Assembly: GCA_022819985.1 (NCBI GenBank)
Contig: JAJEGH010000028.1
Span: forward strand, 62,001 to 126,000
Direction: 5' to 3'
Source: Alphaproteobacteria bacterium
Lineage (GTDB): Bacteria; Pseudomonadota; Alphaproteobacteria; Bin65
Length of the DNA: 64,000 bases
A model generated the notes under the pieces. It searched no databases, was not told the origin of the DNA, and saw only the letters and a list, made by a program, of their open reading frames with translations. Both the position numbers and the translations under genes were made by a program. Positions 18,661-26,032 of the stretch are shown here, in pieces; the stretch's first letter is position 1, and every line of letters starts with the position of its first letter.

Positions 18661-19350
18661 CTAGCCTTCGACCGGCAGCGGCACGATCGCGTAGCGGTGG
18701 CGCAGGCGGCGACCCAGCACCGGGTCATCCAGTTCCATCTCGAACGCGGCAGCCGGGCGGATTTCGCCCCTTACCGCGAGGGTACCGCCGAACATGGCCG
18801 CGCCCTCCGGCAGGTCGCCGTAGAGGCCCTGCAGTTCCGCGGGCGGGCGCATCGCGGCGACCGCGCCTTCCTGATACAGGCTGCGTCCGCCGTCTTCCTC
18901 GATCCACGACCGCAGGATCAGGTCGTCCCAGTGGCCGGCCACCTCGTCATAGGGCCAGACCGCCGGGCCGACAGGCTTGGCGCACATCTGCTTGGACAGG
19001 GATACGCCGACGGTCTCGGCCTGCCGGTCGGTATGGTCCGAGCCAACGGCGACATAGTGGCGTCCGTCCAGGTTCAGGATGACCGTTTCCGCCTCGCCGC
19101 TGGAATGCGGCCCCGAGACCTGGATTTCCGCCGCAGTCGTCAACAAGGCCGCCGCGACCCGGTAGAACATCGGCACAGTCTTCGGCCGGGCGATGCCGAT
19201 CGCCTCCAGTTCGGCGATATGCGCTTCCATCGCCTCCCGGTTGCGCCCAGTCCAGCCGGCGATGACAAGTTCGCCGACGGCGGCGGCAAGCGCTTCGTTG
19301 CCGTCCTTCGTCTGCACCGTCAGATCGAGCTGCGCGGCACTCTCGCTCAT
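18661..19350 (-). CDS. DUF2848 family protein
   Basis: A 229-residue protein of the uncharacterised DUF2848 family. The family pattern includes an N-terminal AAVGELVIAGWTGR, a central VGSDHTDRQAETVGVSLSKQ and the KPVGPAVWPYDEV segment. Layout resembles fumarylacetoacetate-hydrolase-like folds, which would fit ring-fission product hydrolysis, but this is not established. It is the first gene of the minus-strand oxygenase operon. Start ATG 19350 was chosen over a much longer Arg/Gly-rich open frame. Confidence 0.75.
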   Translation of the reverse strand: MSESAAQLDLTVQTKDGNEALAAAVGELVIAGWTGRNREAMEAHIAELEAIGIARPKTVPMFYRVAAALLTTAAEIQVSGPHSSGEAETVILNLDGRHYVAVGSDHTDRQAETVGVSLSKQMCAKPVGPAVWPYDEVAGHWDDLILRSWIEEDGGRSLYQEGAVAAMRPPAELQGLYGDLPEGAAMFGGTLAVRGEIRPAAAFEMELDDPVLGRRLRHRYAIVPLPVEG

Positions 19351-19641
19351 GAGACCCCCGGATTGCGCTTCGTTCCGGCCGGCGCGGCCGGCGGACGCGC
19401 ATCCTAGCCCGGTTTTCCAACCGCAGTCACGGCCCCGCTTCGCCTGAGGATGCACCCGTTCCCGCCGCTTCCTCCGGTGCGGTCGCAGGGCGCGGTTACG
19501 CGCTGCGGGAACAGGAATGTCACGCCCGCGACGGCGACGACCGCCCGGACCGGCACGTCGTGGACCTGCGCTTTCGGTCATACGGCCCCGAACCGCCCCG
19601 GGGGTGGCAGGGATCGGCGGAGCGCCGCCAGGTCCTGCACG

Positions 19642-20292
19642 TCAGTGCATCGGGACGAACGCCATGGCAAGCGAGGTTTCGATCTCCGTCACCGCCTTCG
19701 AAACCTCCCGCCCTATCAGGTCCATCCGGCGGACCTGCTCGATTCGCGGCGCCGCGGATTTCAGCTCCCGCCCGGACATCAGGCCTTCGAAGATCCGGCA
19801 GACATCGGCCAGCGAAATGATGATGATGTCGCGCGCGTCCGGGATCTCGTCGCTCAGGATCACGCCCATGATCCGGAGCTTCACCTCGCGGACCGTCTTG
19901 TAGTCGTCGATCGGGTAGCGCCGGGTCCGCAGCACCCACATGAAGCGGTCCTCTTCGCGATGCAGGATGCCGCGCTCGACCAGACGGGCGAGCGACCGCT
20001 CGCGGATTTCCTCTGCGCTTCCGACCGTTTCCTTGATCCAGTGCCGCGAGTCGTAGGTTTCTTCCGCCTCGACGATCCGTTCCAGTACCGGATCGAGCAG
20101 ATCGTCGCCGACCGGGGTCGGATCGATCACGAAGAGGCGCTCCGGATCGGTATCGATCCGCCCTTCCATCGCGAGATCCATGAGAACCGCTCCGGCAAGG
20201 GCGTATTCGAGCGACAGCGTGGGCACGTCGATGAATCGTCCCCCCTTGTCGTCCAGCATGAGCAGCATGATCTCTTCCGAGAATCTCAACAT
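19642..20292 (-). CDS. GOLPH3/VPS74-family (GPP34) protein
   Basis: A 216-residue helical protein beginning MLRFSEEIMLLMLDDKGG, the hallmark of GPP34/GOLPH3 proteins, with LSLEYALAGAVLMDLAMEGRI and the RLVERGILHREED segment further in. In eukaryotes GOLPH3 binds phosphoinositides; bacterial members are uncharacterised, and a membrane-lipid-associated role is only a guess. The upstream open frame is unlikely to be coding. It is divergent from the microcompartment operon with a 332 bp spacer. Confidence 0.82.
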   Translation of the reverse strand: MLRFSEEIMLLMLDDKGGRFIDVPTLSLEYALAGAVLMDLAMEGRIDTDPERLFVIDPTPVGDDLLDPVLERIVEAEETYDSRHWIKETVGSAEEIRERSLARLVERGILHREEDRFMWVLRTRRYPIDDYKTVREVKLRIMGVILSDEIPDARDIIIISLADVCRIFEGLMSGRELKSAAPRIEQVRRMDLIGREVSKAVTEIETSLAMAFVPMH

Positions 20293-20624
20293 TCGGGCGA
20301 ACTCCTGAATCGGGACGTGGGCAATCGCTGTAGCTTGACAGTCGCCCGACCATAGCGCGGCGTTTGCGGCTTGCACAATTCCATTCGGCACGCGCCCGTC
20401 GAAATTTCGTGAGCCCGCCCGGAGGCGCGAGCGGACCGCTGCAGCGGTGGCCCGATCGCCCCCGGCATTCCCTCGTCGCACAACCCGTAACCTTCCGGAG
20501 GGCGAAACAACCGCGGAATCGTCCGATCCTGCCGTGTGGCCCGGCAGCCACTTGAGACGGCGATCGGGACGGACGACACTTCCGCCCTACAGCCGGCCGC
20601 CGGCCCTTTCGGGAGGAAGCCTCC
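20293..20624. promoter_or_regulatory. Divergent control region of the BMC operon, with a 14-bp palindrome
   Basis: This 332 bp spacer separates the GPP34 gene and the microcompartment operon. It contains the perfect palindrome ACCGCTGCAGCGGT at 20435-20448, a candidate operator. No clear sigma-70 pair was seen; an isolated TTGACA lies at 20335-20340. GGGAGGAAG precedes the dioxygenase ATG. Confidence 0.45.
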
Positions 20625-21701
20625 ATGAGCCACGCCCATATCACGGTCGAGCCGATGACGCCGACGATCGGCGCCATGGTCTCGAATGTCGATCTTAACA
20701 ATGTCCGCTCCGACGCGGTCTACGAAGAGATCAAGGCGGCGCTGTGGGAGTATCACGTCCTGTTCTTCCGCAACCAGCCGATCGAGCCGGAGCCCTATAT
20801 CCGGCTGGGAAAACAGTTCGGCGAACTGGAAGAGCATGAATTCTTCCCCCACATCGAAGGCTATCCGCAGATCCAGACCATCGCCCATGAGGGCTACGAC
20901 CAGCCGGAAACCGACCGCTGGCACACCGATGTCACGTTTCGCGCCCGGCCGAGCAGCGTCAACCTGCTGCGCGCGGTGAAGCTGCCGCCGGCCGGCGGCG
21001 ACACGGTCTGGTCGTCCACCGCGGCGGCCTTCAACGCCCTGCCGGACCAGGTCAAGACCATGCTGCTCGGCCTCCAGGCGGACCACGACCTGCCGCACCA
21101 TCAGCGCCGGATCGATTTCTACCGCCGGGTCGAGGAAGGCCGGATCGGCGGCCAGTCGATGATGAACTCGATGGCCAATGAGCACGAGTTCCGGCTGATC
21201 GAGCAGAACCCGATCGTGACCCATCCCGCGGTCATCAACCATCCGGTCACCGGGCGGCTGACCCTGTTCGTCAACTCGATCTGGACCAAGAAATTCTTCG
21301 GCGTCCATCTGGATATCAGCGACGCGCTCCTGGCCATGCTCTTCGAGTGGGTCAAGAAGCCGGAATTCCTAGTGCGCTTCCGCTGGGAGACCGATTCGCT
21401 GGTGATCTGGGACAATTTCGCGACCCAGCATTACGCGGTGTTCGATTACGCACCGAACTACCGGGGCATGCACCGGATGACGGCCGGTTCGGCCGAACCG
21501 CGCCTCGACATGGCGACGGTTCCGGTGCATCTGCGGCCGCCCTCGGCCTCGGCCGGCAACGGCGCGGGGCCGCGTTCGATCGTCGATACCGAGCGGCTGG
21601 CCGCTGCGCCCGCGGCGGAACGGGCCGCGGTTCACGCCGTATTCAATGCCCTCGACGGCGTCGATCTCGATGCCATCGGCGCGCGCGCGGCCGGCATCTG
21701 A
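20625..21701 (+). CDS. TauD/TfdA-family Fe(II)/2-oxoglutarate dioxygenase with BMC-linked C-terminal tail
   Basis: A 358-residue dioxygenase. The Fe-binding facial triad is His100 and Asp102 (WHTD) and His269 (QHYAVFDY). Arg280 or Arg284 would hold 2-oxoglutarate (YRGMHRMT). Family members oxidise substrates such as taurine, often releasing an aldehyde, with O2 and 2-oxoglutarate. TauD proteins normally end shortly after the last arginine: a second family member at 56335-57201 is only 288 residues. Here about 70 residues follow: a Pro/Ser/Gly/Ala linker (~304-317) and a helical segment (~325-355). Such linker-plus-helix tails are how many cargo enzymes enter microcompartments. It is the first gene of the BMC operon, 32 bases before the aldehyde dehydrogenase. 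The substrate is unknown; taurine is only one candidate. Confidence 0.82.
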   Translation: MSHAHITVEPMTPTIGAMVSNVDLNNVRSDAVYEEIKAALWEYHVLFFRNQPIEPEPYIRLGKQFGELEEHEFFPHIEGYPQIQTIAHEGYDQPETDRWHTDVTFRARPSSVNLLRAVKLPPAGGDTVWSSTAAAFNALPDQVKTMLLGLQADHDLPHHQRRIDFYRRVEEGRIGGQSMMNSMANEHEFRLIEQNPIVTHPAVINHPVTGRLTLFVNSIWTKKFFGVHLDISDALLAMLFEWVKKPEFLVRFRWETDSLVIWDNFATQHYAVFDYAPNYRGMHRMTAGSAEPRLDMATVPVHLRPPSASAGNGAGPRSIVDTERLAAAPAAERAAVHAVFNALDGVDLDAIGARAAGI

Positions 21702-21733
21702 GCCGCGGCATCGGACGCGCCGGGCCCGACCCG

Positions 21734-23191
21734 ATGGACAAGGACCCCCAAGCACTGCAAAGCAGCCGGGACCTGCTGCGCCGCGCGCAAGCGGCAGCGG
21801 AAGAGTTCCGGCACATTCCACCGGCCCGGGCCATGGCGATTGCGGGCACGGTCGCCAAGGCGGCGGCCGGGCGCGCCCGTCACTACGCCGAATGGGCGGT
21901 CCGGGAAACCGGCTTCGGCAAGGTCGAAGACAAGATCGACAAGAACCTTTCCGGCAGCATCCGGATCTACGAGGCGCACCGCGACCGGCCGATCGGCGGC
22001 ATCCGGCAGGACCGGGCGCGCAACATCGTCGAGATCGGCCGCCCGGCCGGCGTGATCGTCGGCCTGTCCAATTCGACCTCGCCGGTCGGCACCATCTATT
22101 TCAAGGCGATGCTGGCGCTGATGACGCGCAACGCCATCGTGTTCAGCCCGCACCCGGCGGCGCTCGCCTGCAGCGGCGATGCGACGCAATTTCTCGAAAA
22201 GGCGGCCCGGCTCGCCGGCGCACCGGCCGACGCCATCCAGATTCTCGCCGAGCCGACCCTAAAGGCGACCAACGCGCTGATGCAGGCCGACGAGACCGAT
22301 CTGGTGATCGCGACCGGCGGTGCCGCAATGGTGCGCGCGGCCTACAGTTCGGGCAATCCGGCGCTCGGCGTCGGGCCGGGCAACACGCCGGTCTATGTTG
22401 ACCGGACGGCCGATCTGTCCTTCGCGGCGGAAAAGATCGTCGAGGGCAAGCAATACGACTACGGCACGCCCTGTTCGGCGCCGTCGGTCGTATTGGCCGA
22501 CAAGCCGATCGGGCGCGAGTTGCGCGACCTGTTCGAGCGGGAGGGCGCCTATTTCTGTTCCGACGAGGAACTGGCGACGCTCGAGGCGGCGGCGTTCCCC
22601 GGAGGCCGGCTCAATCCCGCAATCATCGGCCAGCCCGCCGGCCGGGTGGCGCAAATCGCCGGGCTGTCGCTGCCGCCGGAAACCCGGGCGATCGTCGGGT
22701 TCGTGAAGGATGCCGAACGCGTGCCGCCGATGGCGCGGGAGAAACTCTCCGTCCTGCTCGGCGCCGCGGCCGTCGACGGGGTGGAAGGCGCCATCGCCAT
22801 CGCCCGCTACATGCTCCGTTCGGCCGGCAGCGGCCACACTGCCGCCATCTTCACCGGCGACCCGGAACAGGCGGTACTGTTCGGCGCCGCGCTGGACTAT
22901 TACCGCGTCGTGGTCAACGGCGACCCGACCGTCGGCGCGATCGGCCAGGGCACCGGCCTGCCCGTCACCTTCACCATTGGCACCGGCTTCGCCGGCAAGA
23001 GCTCGATCGACCATAACCTCGGTCCCGAAGACCTGGTCGACTGGAAGCGTGTCGCCTTTCCCGTCGGCGAAGCTCCGGCGACCGGGGCGGATGCGGAACG
23101 GGCCAGGCCGGCCCGCGGCACCGACGCGACGGTGGACGCGTTGAAGGAAGAAATCCGGCGCATCGTCGCCGAGGAACTGGCGCGGAACTGA
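21734..23191 (+). CDS. BMC-type aldehyde dehydrogenase (CoA-acylating family)
   Basis: A 485-residue enzyme of the PduP/EutE/SauS-like acylating aldehyde dehydrogenase group. Catalytic Cys247 lies in YDYGTPCSAPSVV. The nucleotide/CoA loop GVGPGNTPVYVD and ATGGAAMVRAAYSSG are diagnostic. The family converts aldehyde, NAD and CoA to acyl-CoA and NADH. After an Ala/Pro/Gly linker (~445-465) the C-terminus is an amphipathic helix, VDALKEEIRRIVAEELARN, which looks like a shell-targeting encapsulation peptide. It lies directly before the first shell gene with a 4-base gap. The substrate would be whatever aldehyde the TauD-like enzyme makes, which is inference. Confidence 0.88.
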   Translation: MDKDPQALQSSRDLLRRAQAAAEEFRHIPPARAMAIAGTVAKAAAGRARHYAEWAVRETGFGKVEDKIDKNLSGSIRIYEAHRDRPIGGIRQDRARNIVEIGRPAGVIVGLSNSTSPVGTIYFKAMLALMTRNAIVFSPHPAALACSGDATQFLEKAARLAGAPADAIQILAEPTLKATNALMQADETDLVIATGGAAMVRAAYSSGNPALGVGPGNTPVYVDRTADLSFAAEKIVEGKQYDYGTPCSAPSVVLADKPIGRELRDLFEREGAYFCSDEELATLEAAAFPGGRLNPAIIGQPAGRVAQIAGLSLPPETRAIVGFVKDAERVPPMAREKLSVLLGAAAVDGVEGAIAIARYMLRSAGSGHTAAIFTGDPEQAVLFGAALDYYRVVVNGDPTVGAIGQGTGLPVTFTIGTGFAGKSSIDHNLGPEDLVDWKRVAFPVGEAPATGADAERARPARGTDATVDALKEEIRRIVAEELARN

Positions 23192-23195
23192 GCCG

Positions 23196-23813
23196 ATGCC
23201 GACCCTGCGCTCCTATATCTTCCTCGACCAGCTGCAGCCGCAGACCATGTGCTACATCGGCTCGACGATGCGCGGCTTCCTGCCTCGCCAGCGCGATGCG
23301 GCGATGATCGTCGAGGTCGCGCCGGGCATGGATATCGAGTGGCTGACCGACATCGCGCTCAAGCACGACGACATCCGCCCCGGCAATCTCGTCGTCGAGC
23401 GCCAGTTCGGCTATCTGGAGTTCCACGCCGGCGATCCGGCCTCGGTCCGTTCGGCAGGCGCGGCGATCCTGGAAGCGGCCGGCGCTTCGGCGGCAGACGC
23501 GATACCGCCGGAAATCCTGGCGTCGAAAATCGTCGACCGGGTCGACCCCTACCATTCCTTCCTGGTGAACCGGAACAAGCAGGGCAGCATGCTCCTGCCC
23601 GGCGACACCCTGTTCATATTCGAGATGACACCGTCGGCCAACGCGCTGCTGGCCGCCAACGAGGCCGAGAAGGTGGCCGACGTGAAGCTGGTCGACTGCC
23701 GCTTCATGGGCGCCGCCGGCCGGCTTTACATGGCGGGCACGGCGTCGGACGTGCGCACGGCCGCCGAGGCCGCCAGGGCGGCGCTCGGCGCCGTGGGTGC
23801 GGGAGGGGCATAG
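23196..23813 (+). CDS. Microcompartment shell protein, tandem BMC domain trimer (BMC-T), copy 1
   Basis: A 205-residue protein with two fused BMC domains (~5-105 and ~106-200). It strongly resembles the gated, double-stacking BMC-T type (CsoS1D and the Haliangium T2/T3 group), for example LRSYIFLDQLQPQ at the N-terminus and LANRN/VNRNKQGSMLLPG in the second domain, with NEAEKVADVKL near the end. Three copies form a pseudohexamer tile, and the family can form stacked dimers with a pore that opens for larger metabolites such as cofactors. It lies two bases before the next gene. Confidence 0.9.
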   Translation: MPTLRSYIFLDQLQPQTMCYIGSTMRGFLPRQRDAAMIVEVAPGMDIEWLTDIALKHDDIRPGNLVVERQFGYLEFHAGDPASVRSAGAAILEAAGASAADAIPPEILASKIVDRVDPYHSFLVNRNKQGSMLLPGDTLFIFEMTPSANALLAANEAEKVADVKLVDCRFMGAAGRLYMAGTASDVRTAAEAARAALGAVGAGGA

Positions 23814-23815
23814 CG

Positions 23816-24679
23816 ATGGCGGAGCACACGGAAGCGATCCGGAAACTGGTTCGGGAGGCGATCGCCGAATTGCAGGGTGCAGACGCGCCGCCGCCCGCCG
23901 CCGGCACCTCACCAACCGCGCCGCTGCGTATTCCCGTCGTCATCCGAGACAGCGCCGACGCCGGCCGACTGGCGCAGCTGGTAACGGCCATCGCCGCCTC
24001 GCCCGAACTGGGGCCGCGCCTGAAGGGCGGCGCCATCGCCTTCGACGCACGTCTGGCGGCCCAGACCGATGGGAGGGCGGACGGGCCCGCGGAAGCCGAA
24101 GCGCGGGCGGCGTTCGACCGGTTCTTCGAGGCCTTCAACACCGGCGAGTTCGACCGGGTCTGGGAAACCGTCACCGACGATTTCGAATGGCGCCTGCCGG
24201 GCGGCCCCGATGCGCCCTACACCTCGGCGAAAGGCAAGGCCGCTTTCCGCGACGCCTATACGAAGCGCTGGGATTTTCTCAAGCATTTCACCGCGGTCAA
24301 CGAGGTCGTGTTCGTCAGCGGCGACCGCGTCTACCAGCACTACCGCGTCACTGGCACCGGGCCCGACGGCAAAATCTACGATTTCACCGGGCTGGACTTC
24401 TACATTGTGCGCGACGGGAAGATCGCGCTGAAGGACGCCTTCAACAAGTCCGTGCCGCCCGACAGCCGATCGGGCGCTGCGAAGCGCGCCGCCCCGGGCG
24501 GTGCGCGTACAGGTGCACCGTCGATCGATATCGCCAACGGCGTCGTCACCGAGCGCAAGGTCGCAGAGGCCGCCCGGCTCGGCACCCGACTGGTCGTCGG
24601 TCGCCATGCGGTCGTCACGCCGCTCGCCCGCGACCGCGCCAAATCCCTCGGCCTGACCATCGAGAGGAGCGACCCATGA
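23816..24679 (+). CDS. BMC-locus SnoaL-like (NTF2-fold) protein with N-terminal encapsulation-like helix
   Basis: A 287-residue protein of unusual architecture. Residues 1-20 (MAEHTEAIRKLVREAIAELQ) form an amphipathic helix, followed by a Pro/Ala linker. Residues ~38-82 are a short unassigned domain. Residues ~95-212 match the SnoaL/NTF2-like fold (FDRFFEAFNTGEFDRVWETV, DFTGLDFYIVRDGKI), a family of small isomerases, cyclases and hydratases. Residues ~236-284 contain VVTPLARDRAKSLGL, a motif I associate from memory with termini of other BMC proteins such as EutQ. The N-terminal helix closely matches the aldehyde dehydrogenase tail (IRKLVREAI versus IRRIVAEEL), so both are probably cargo. The reaction is unknown. 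The stop overlaps the BMC-P ATG. Confidence 0.8.
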   Translation: MAEHTEAIRKLVREAIAELQGADAPPPAAGTSPTAPLRIPVVIRDSADAGRLAQLVTAIAASPELGPRLKGGAIAFDARLAAQTDGRADGPAEAEARAAFDRFFEAFNTGEFDRVWETVTDDFEWRLPGGPDAPYTSAKGKAAFRDAYTKRWDFLKHFTAVNEVVFVSGDRVYQHYRVTGTGPDGKIYDFTGLDFYIVRDGKIALKDAFNKSVPPDSRSGAAKRAAPGGARTGAPSIDIANGVVTERKVAEAARLGTRLVVGRHAVVTPLARDRAKSLGLTIERSDP

Positions 24680-24927
24680 AATCCGGCACCGTCGTCGGCC
24701 GCGTCTGGGCCACCAAGCGGATCGACCGGCTTCCGGCCGGCGCCCTGCTGGAAATCGAGCTGGACGGCCGCGCCAAGGAGCGGGTGATCGCCTTCGACCC
24801 GCTCGGCTCGGGCGACGGCGAGCGCGTGCTCGTCACCTTCGGGCGCGCCGCCACCAACTGGTTCCCCGAGGGCAAGGCCGTCGTGGACGCCCTGATCGTC
24901 GGCTCGCTCGACGAAAACGGAAGCTGA
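24676..24927 (+). CDS. Microcompartment vertex protein BMC-P (EutN/CcmL family)
   Basis: An 83-residue pentameric vertex protein that caps the icosahedral corners of the shell. The N-terminus MKSGTVVGRVWATKRIDRLP is characteristic of EutN/CcmL proteins, followed by the beta-barrel strand motif VIAFDPLGSGDGERVLVTFG and the conserved RAATN loop. The ATG at 24676 overlaps the upstream stop (ATGA), giving coupled translation. Only one BMC-P is present. Longer upstream-frame readings are spurious. Confidence 0.93.
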   Translation: MKSGTVVGRVWATKRIDRLPAGALLEIELDGRAKERVIAFDPLGSGDGERVLVTFGRAATNWFPEGKAVVDALIVGSLDENGS

Positions 24928-24972
24928 AACAGTACGTTATCCCAAAAACCACCCATCGATATGGAGGATGGA

Positions 24973-25248
24973 ATGTCTCAAGCTGTAGGAATGATCGAAA
25001 CGGTCGGCTACGTCGCCGCCTATGCGGCGGCCGACGCCATGGTCAAGGCCGCGAACGTCACCATCGCGGGCCGCGAGCAGGTCGGCGGCGGCCTGGTCGC
25101 GGTCAGCGTCACCGGCGATGTCGGCGCAGTCAAGGCGGCGACCGAGGCCGGCGCAGAGGCGGCATCCCAGGTCGGCGAGGTCAAGTCGGTGCACGTCATC
25201 CCGCGTCCGCACGCCGACGTGCAGAAAGCGTTCGCCGGCGGCAAATGA
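24973..25248 (+). CDS. Microcompartment hexameric shell protein BMC-H
   Basis: A 91-residue single-domain BMC protein, the bulk shell tile. Features include [20 protein letters not shown] at the start, the pore/edge motif [20 protein letters not shown] with a glycine-rich pore loop, and the family C-terminal [16 protein letters not shown] chose ATG 24973 over ATG 24961 because GGAGG lies five bases before it; the longer form would place that site inside the gene. It lies 45 bases after BMC-P and before the second BMC-T. Confidence 0.95.
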   Translation: MSQAVGMIETVGYVAAYAAADAMVKAANVTIAGREQVGGGLVAVSVTGDVGAVKAATEAGAEAASQVGEVKSVHVIPRPHADVQKAFAGGK

Positions 25249-25299
25249 CAGCGCTGCGGGCAACGGCCCGGCAAGTGAACGGGCGCGTGAGCGGACGTC

Positions 25300-25929
25300 A
25301 TGCCTGAGCTGCGGGTCTACCTGACGCTGAACGGGCTGCAGCGCCAGTTTGCGGCCTATCTCAGTTCGCCGGTGCCGGCGCGCGGCTACGTTCCGCTCGA
25401 GGGCATGCATTCGCTGATCATCGAGATCGCGCCCGGCTTGGTGATCGAGCGGGTGATCGATCTCGCGCTCAAGTCGGTGCCGTCCCTCGAACCGGGCATC
25501 CTTGCGGTCGAGCGCCAGTTCGGCGTGCTCGAACTGCACAGCGAGGACCGGAGGGCGCTCGGCCGGGGCGGCCGGGCGATCCTCAAATGGCTCGGGGCAA
25601 AGCCGGAGGATCAGCTCAAGCCGCAGATCCTGTTCTCCGACATTATCGAGGACGTCACCGACCAGCATGCCGTTATCGTCAACCGGTCGAAGCAGGCCAA
25701 CATGATCCTGCCCGGCCAGAGCCTCCTGCTGATCGAGTGCGTGCCGGCCCTGTTCGCCGCCTTCATCGCCAACGAGGCGGAAAAGGTGCAGCCCGGCATC
25801 AGCCTGGTCGAGTGCCGCATGATCGGCGCCAGTGGCCGGGTTTACATGGCGGGCGAGGCCGGTACGCTGAACGACGCGCTTGCGCACGTTACCGAGGCGC
25901 TTGACGCGCTGCCCGGCCGAGCGGACTGA
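25300..25929 (+). CDS. Microcompartment shell protein, tandem BMC domain trimer (BMC-T), copy 2
   Basis: A 209-residue tandem BMC protein paralogous to the 23196 gene (shared landmarks ELRVYLTLNGLQRQ at the N-terminus, IVNRSKQANMILPG, NEAEKVQPGISLVECRM). It has the same gated double-stacking (T-double) type as copy 1. Paired T-double proteins can mix in stacked pores. It begins 51 bases after BMC-H and is the last shell gene. No single-layer BMC-T (T1 type) is encoded in the window. Confidence 0.9.
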   Translation: MPELRVYLTLNGLQRQFAAYLSSPVPARGYVPLEGMHSLIIEIAPGLVIERVIDLALKSVPSLEPGILAVERQFGVLELHSEDRRALGRGGRAILKWLGAKPEDQLKPQILFSDIIEDVTDQHAVIVNRSKQANMILPGQSLLLIECVPALFAAFIANEAEKVQPGISLVECRMIGASGRVYMAGEAGTLNDALAHVTEALDALPGRAD

Positions 25930-26032
25930 GTTCCGGCCATGCCTCACCGTTCCGCCAGCAATTGCGTCGCACCGGCCGATGCTATTCAATCGGCGGCAAT
26001 CGTAGTCGGAGAGGTGCCTCGGGCGGCTTGGG

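Noticed and set aside
24961-24972. Upstream ATG for BMC-H
   Set aside because: The GGAGG ribosome site would then lie inside the gene; the ATG at 24973 fits it with proper spacing.
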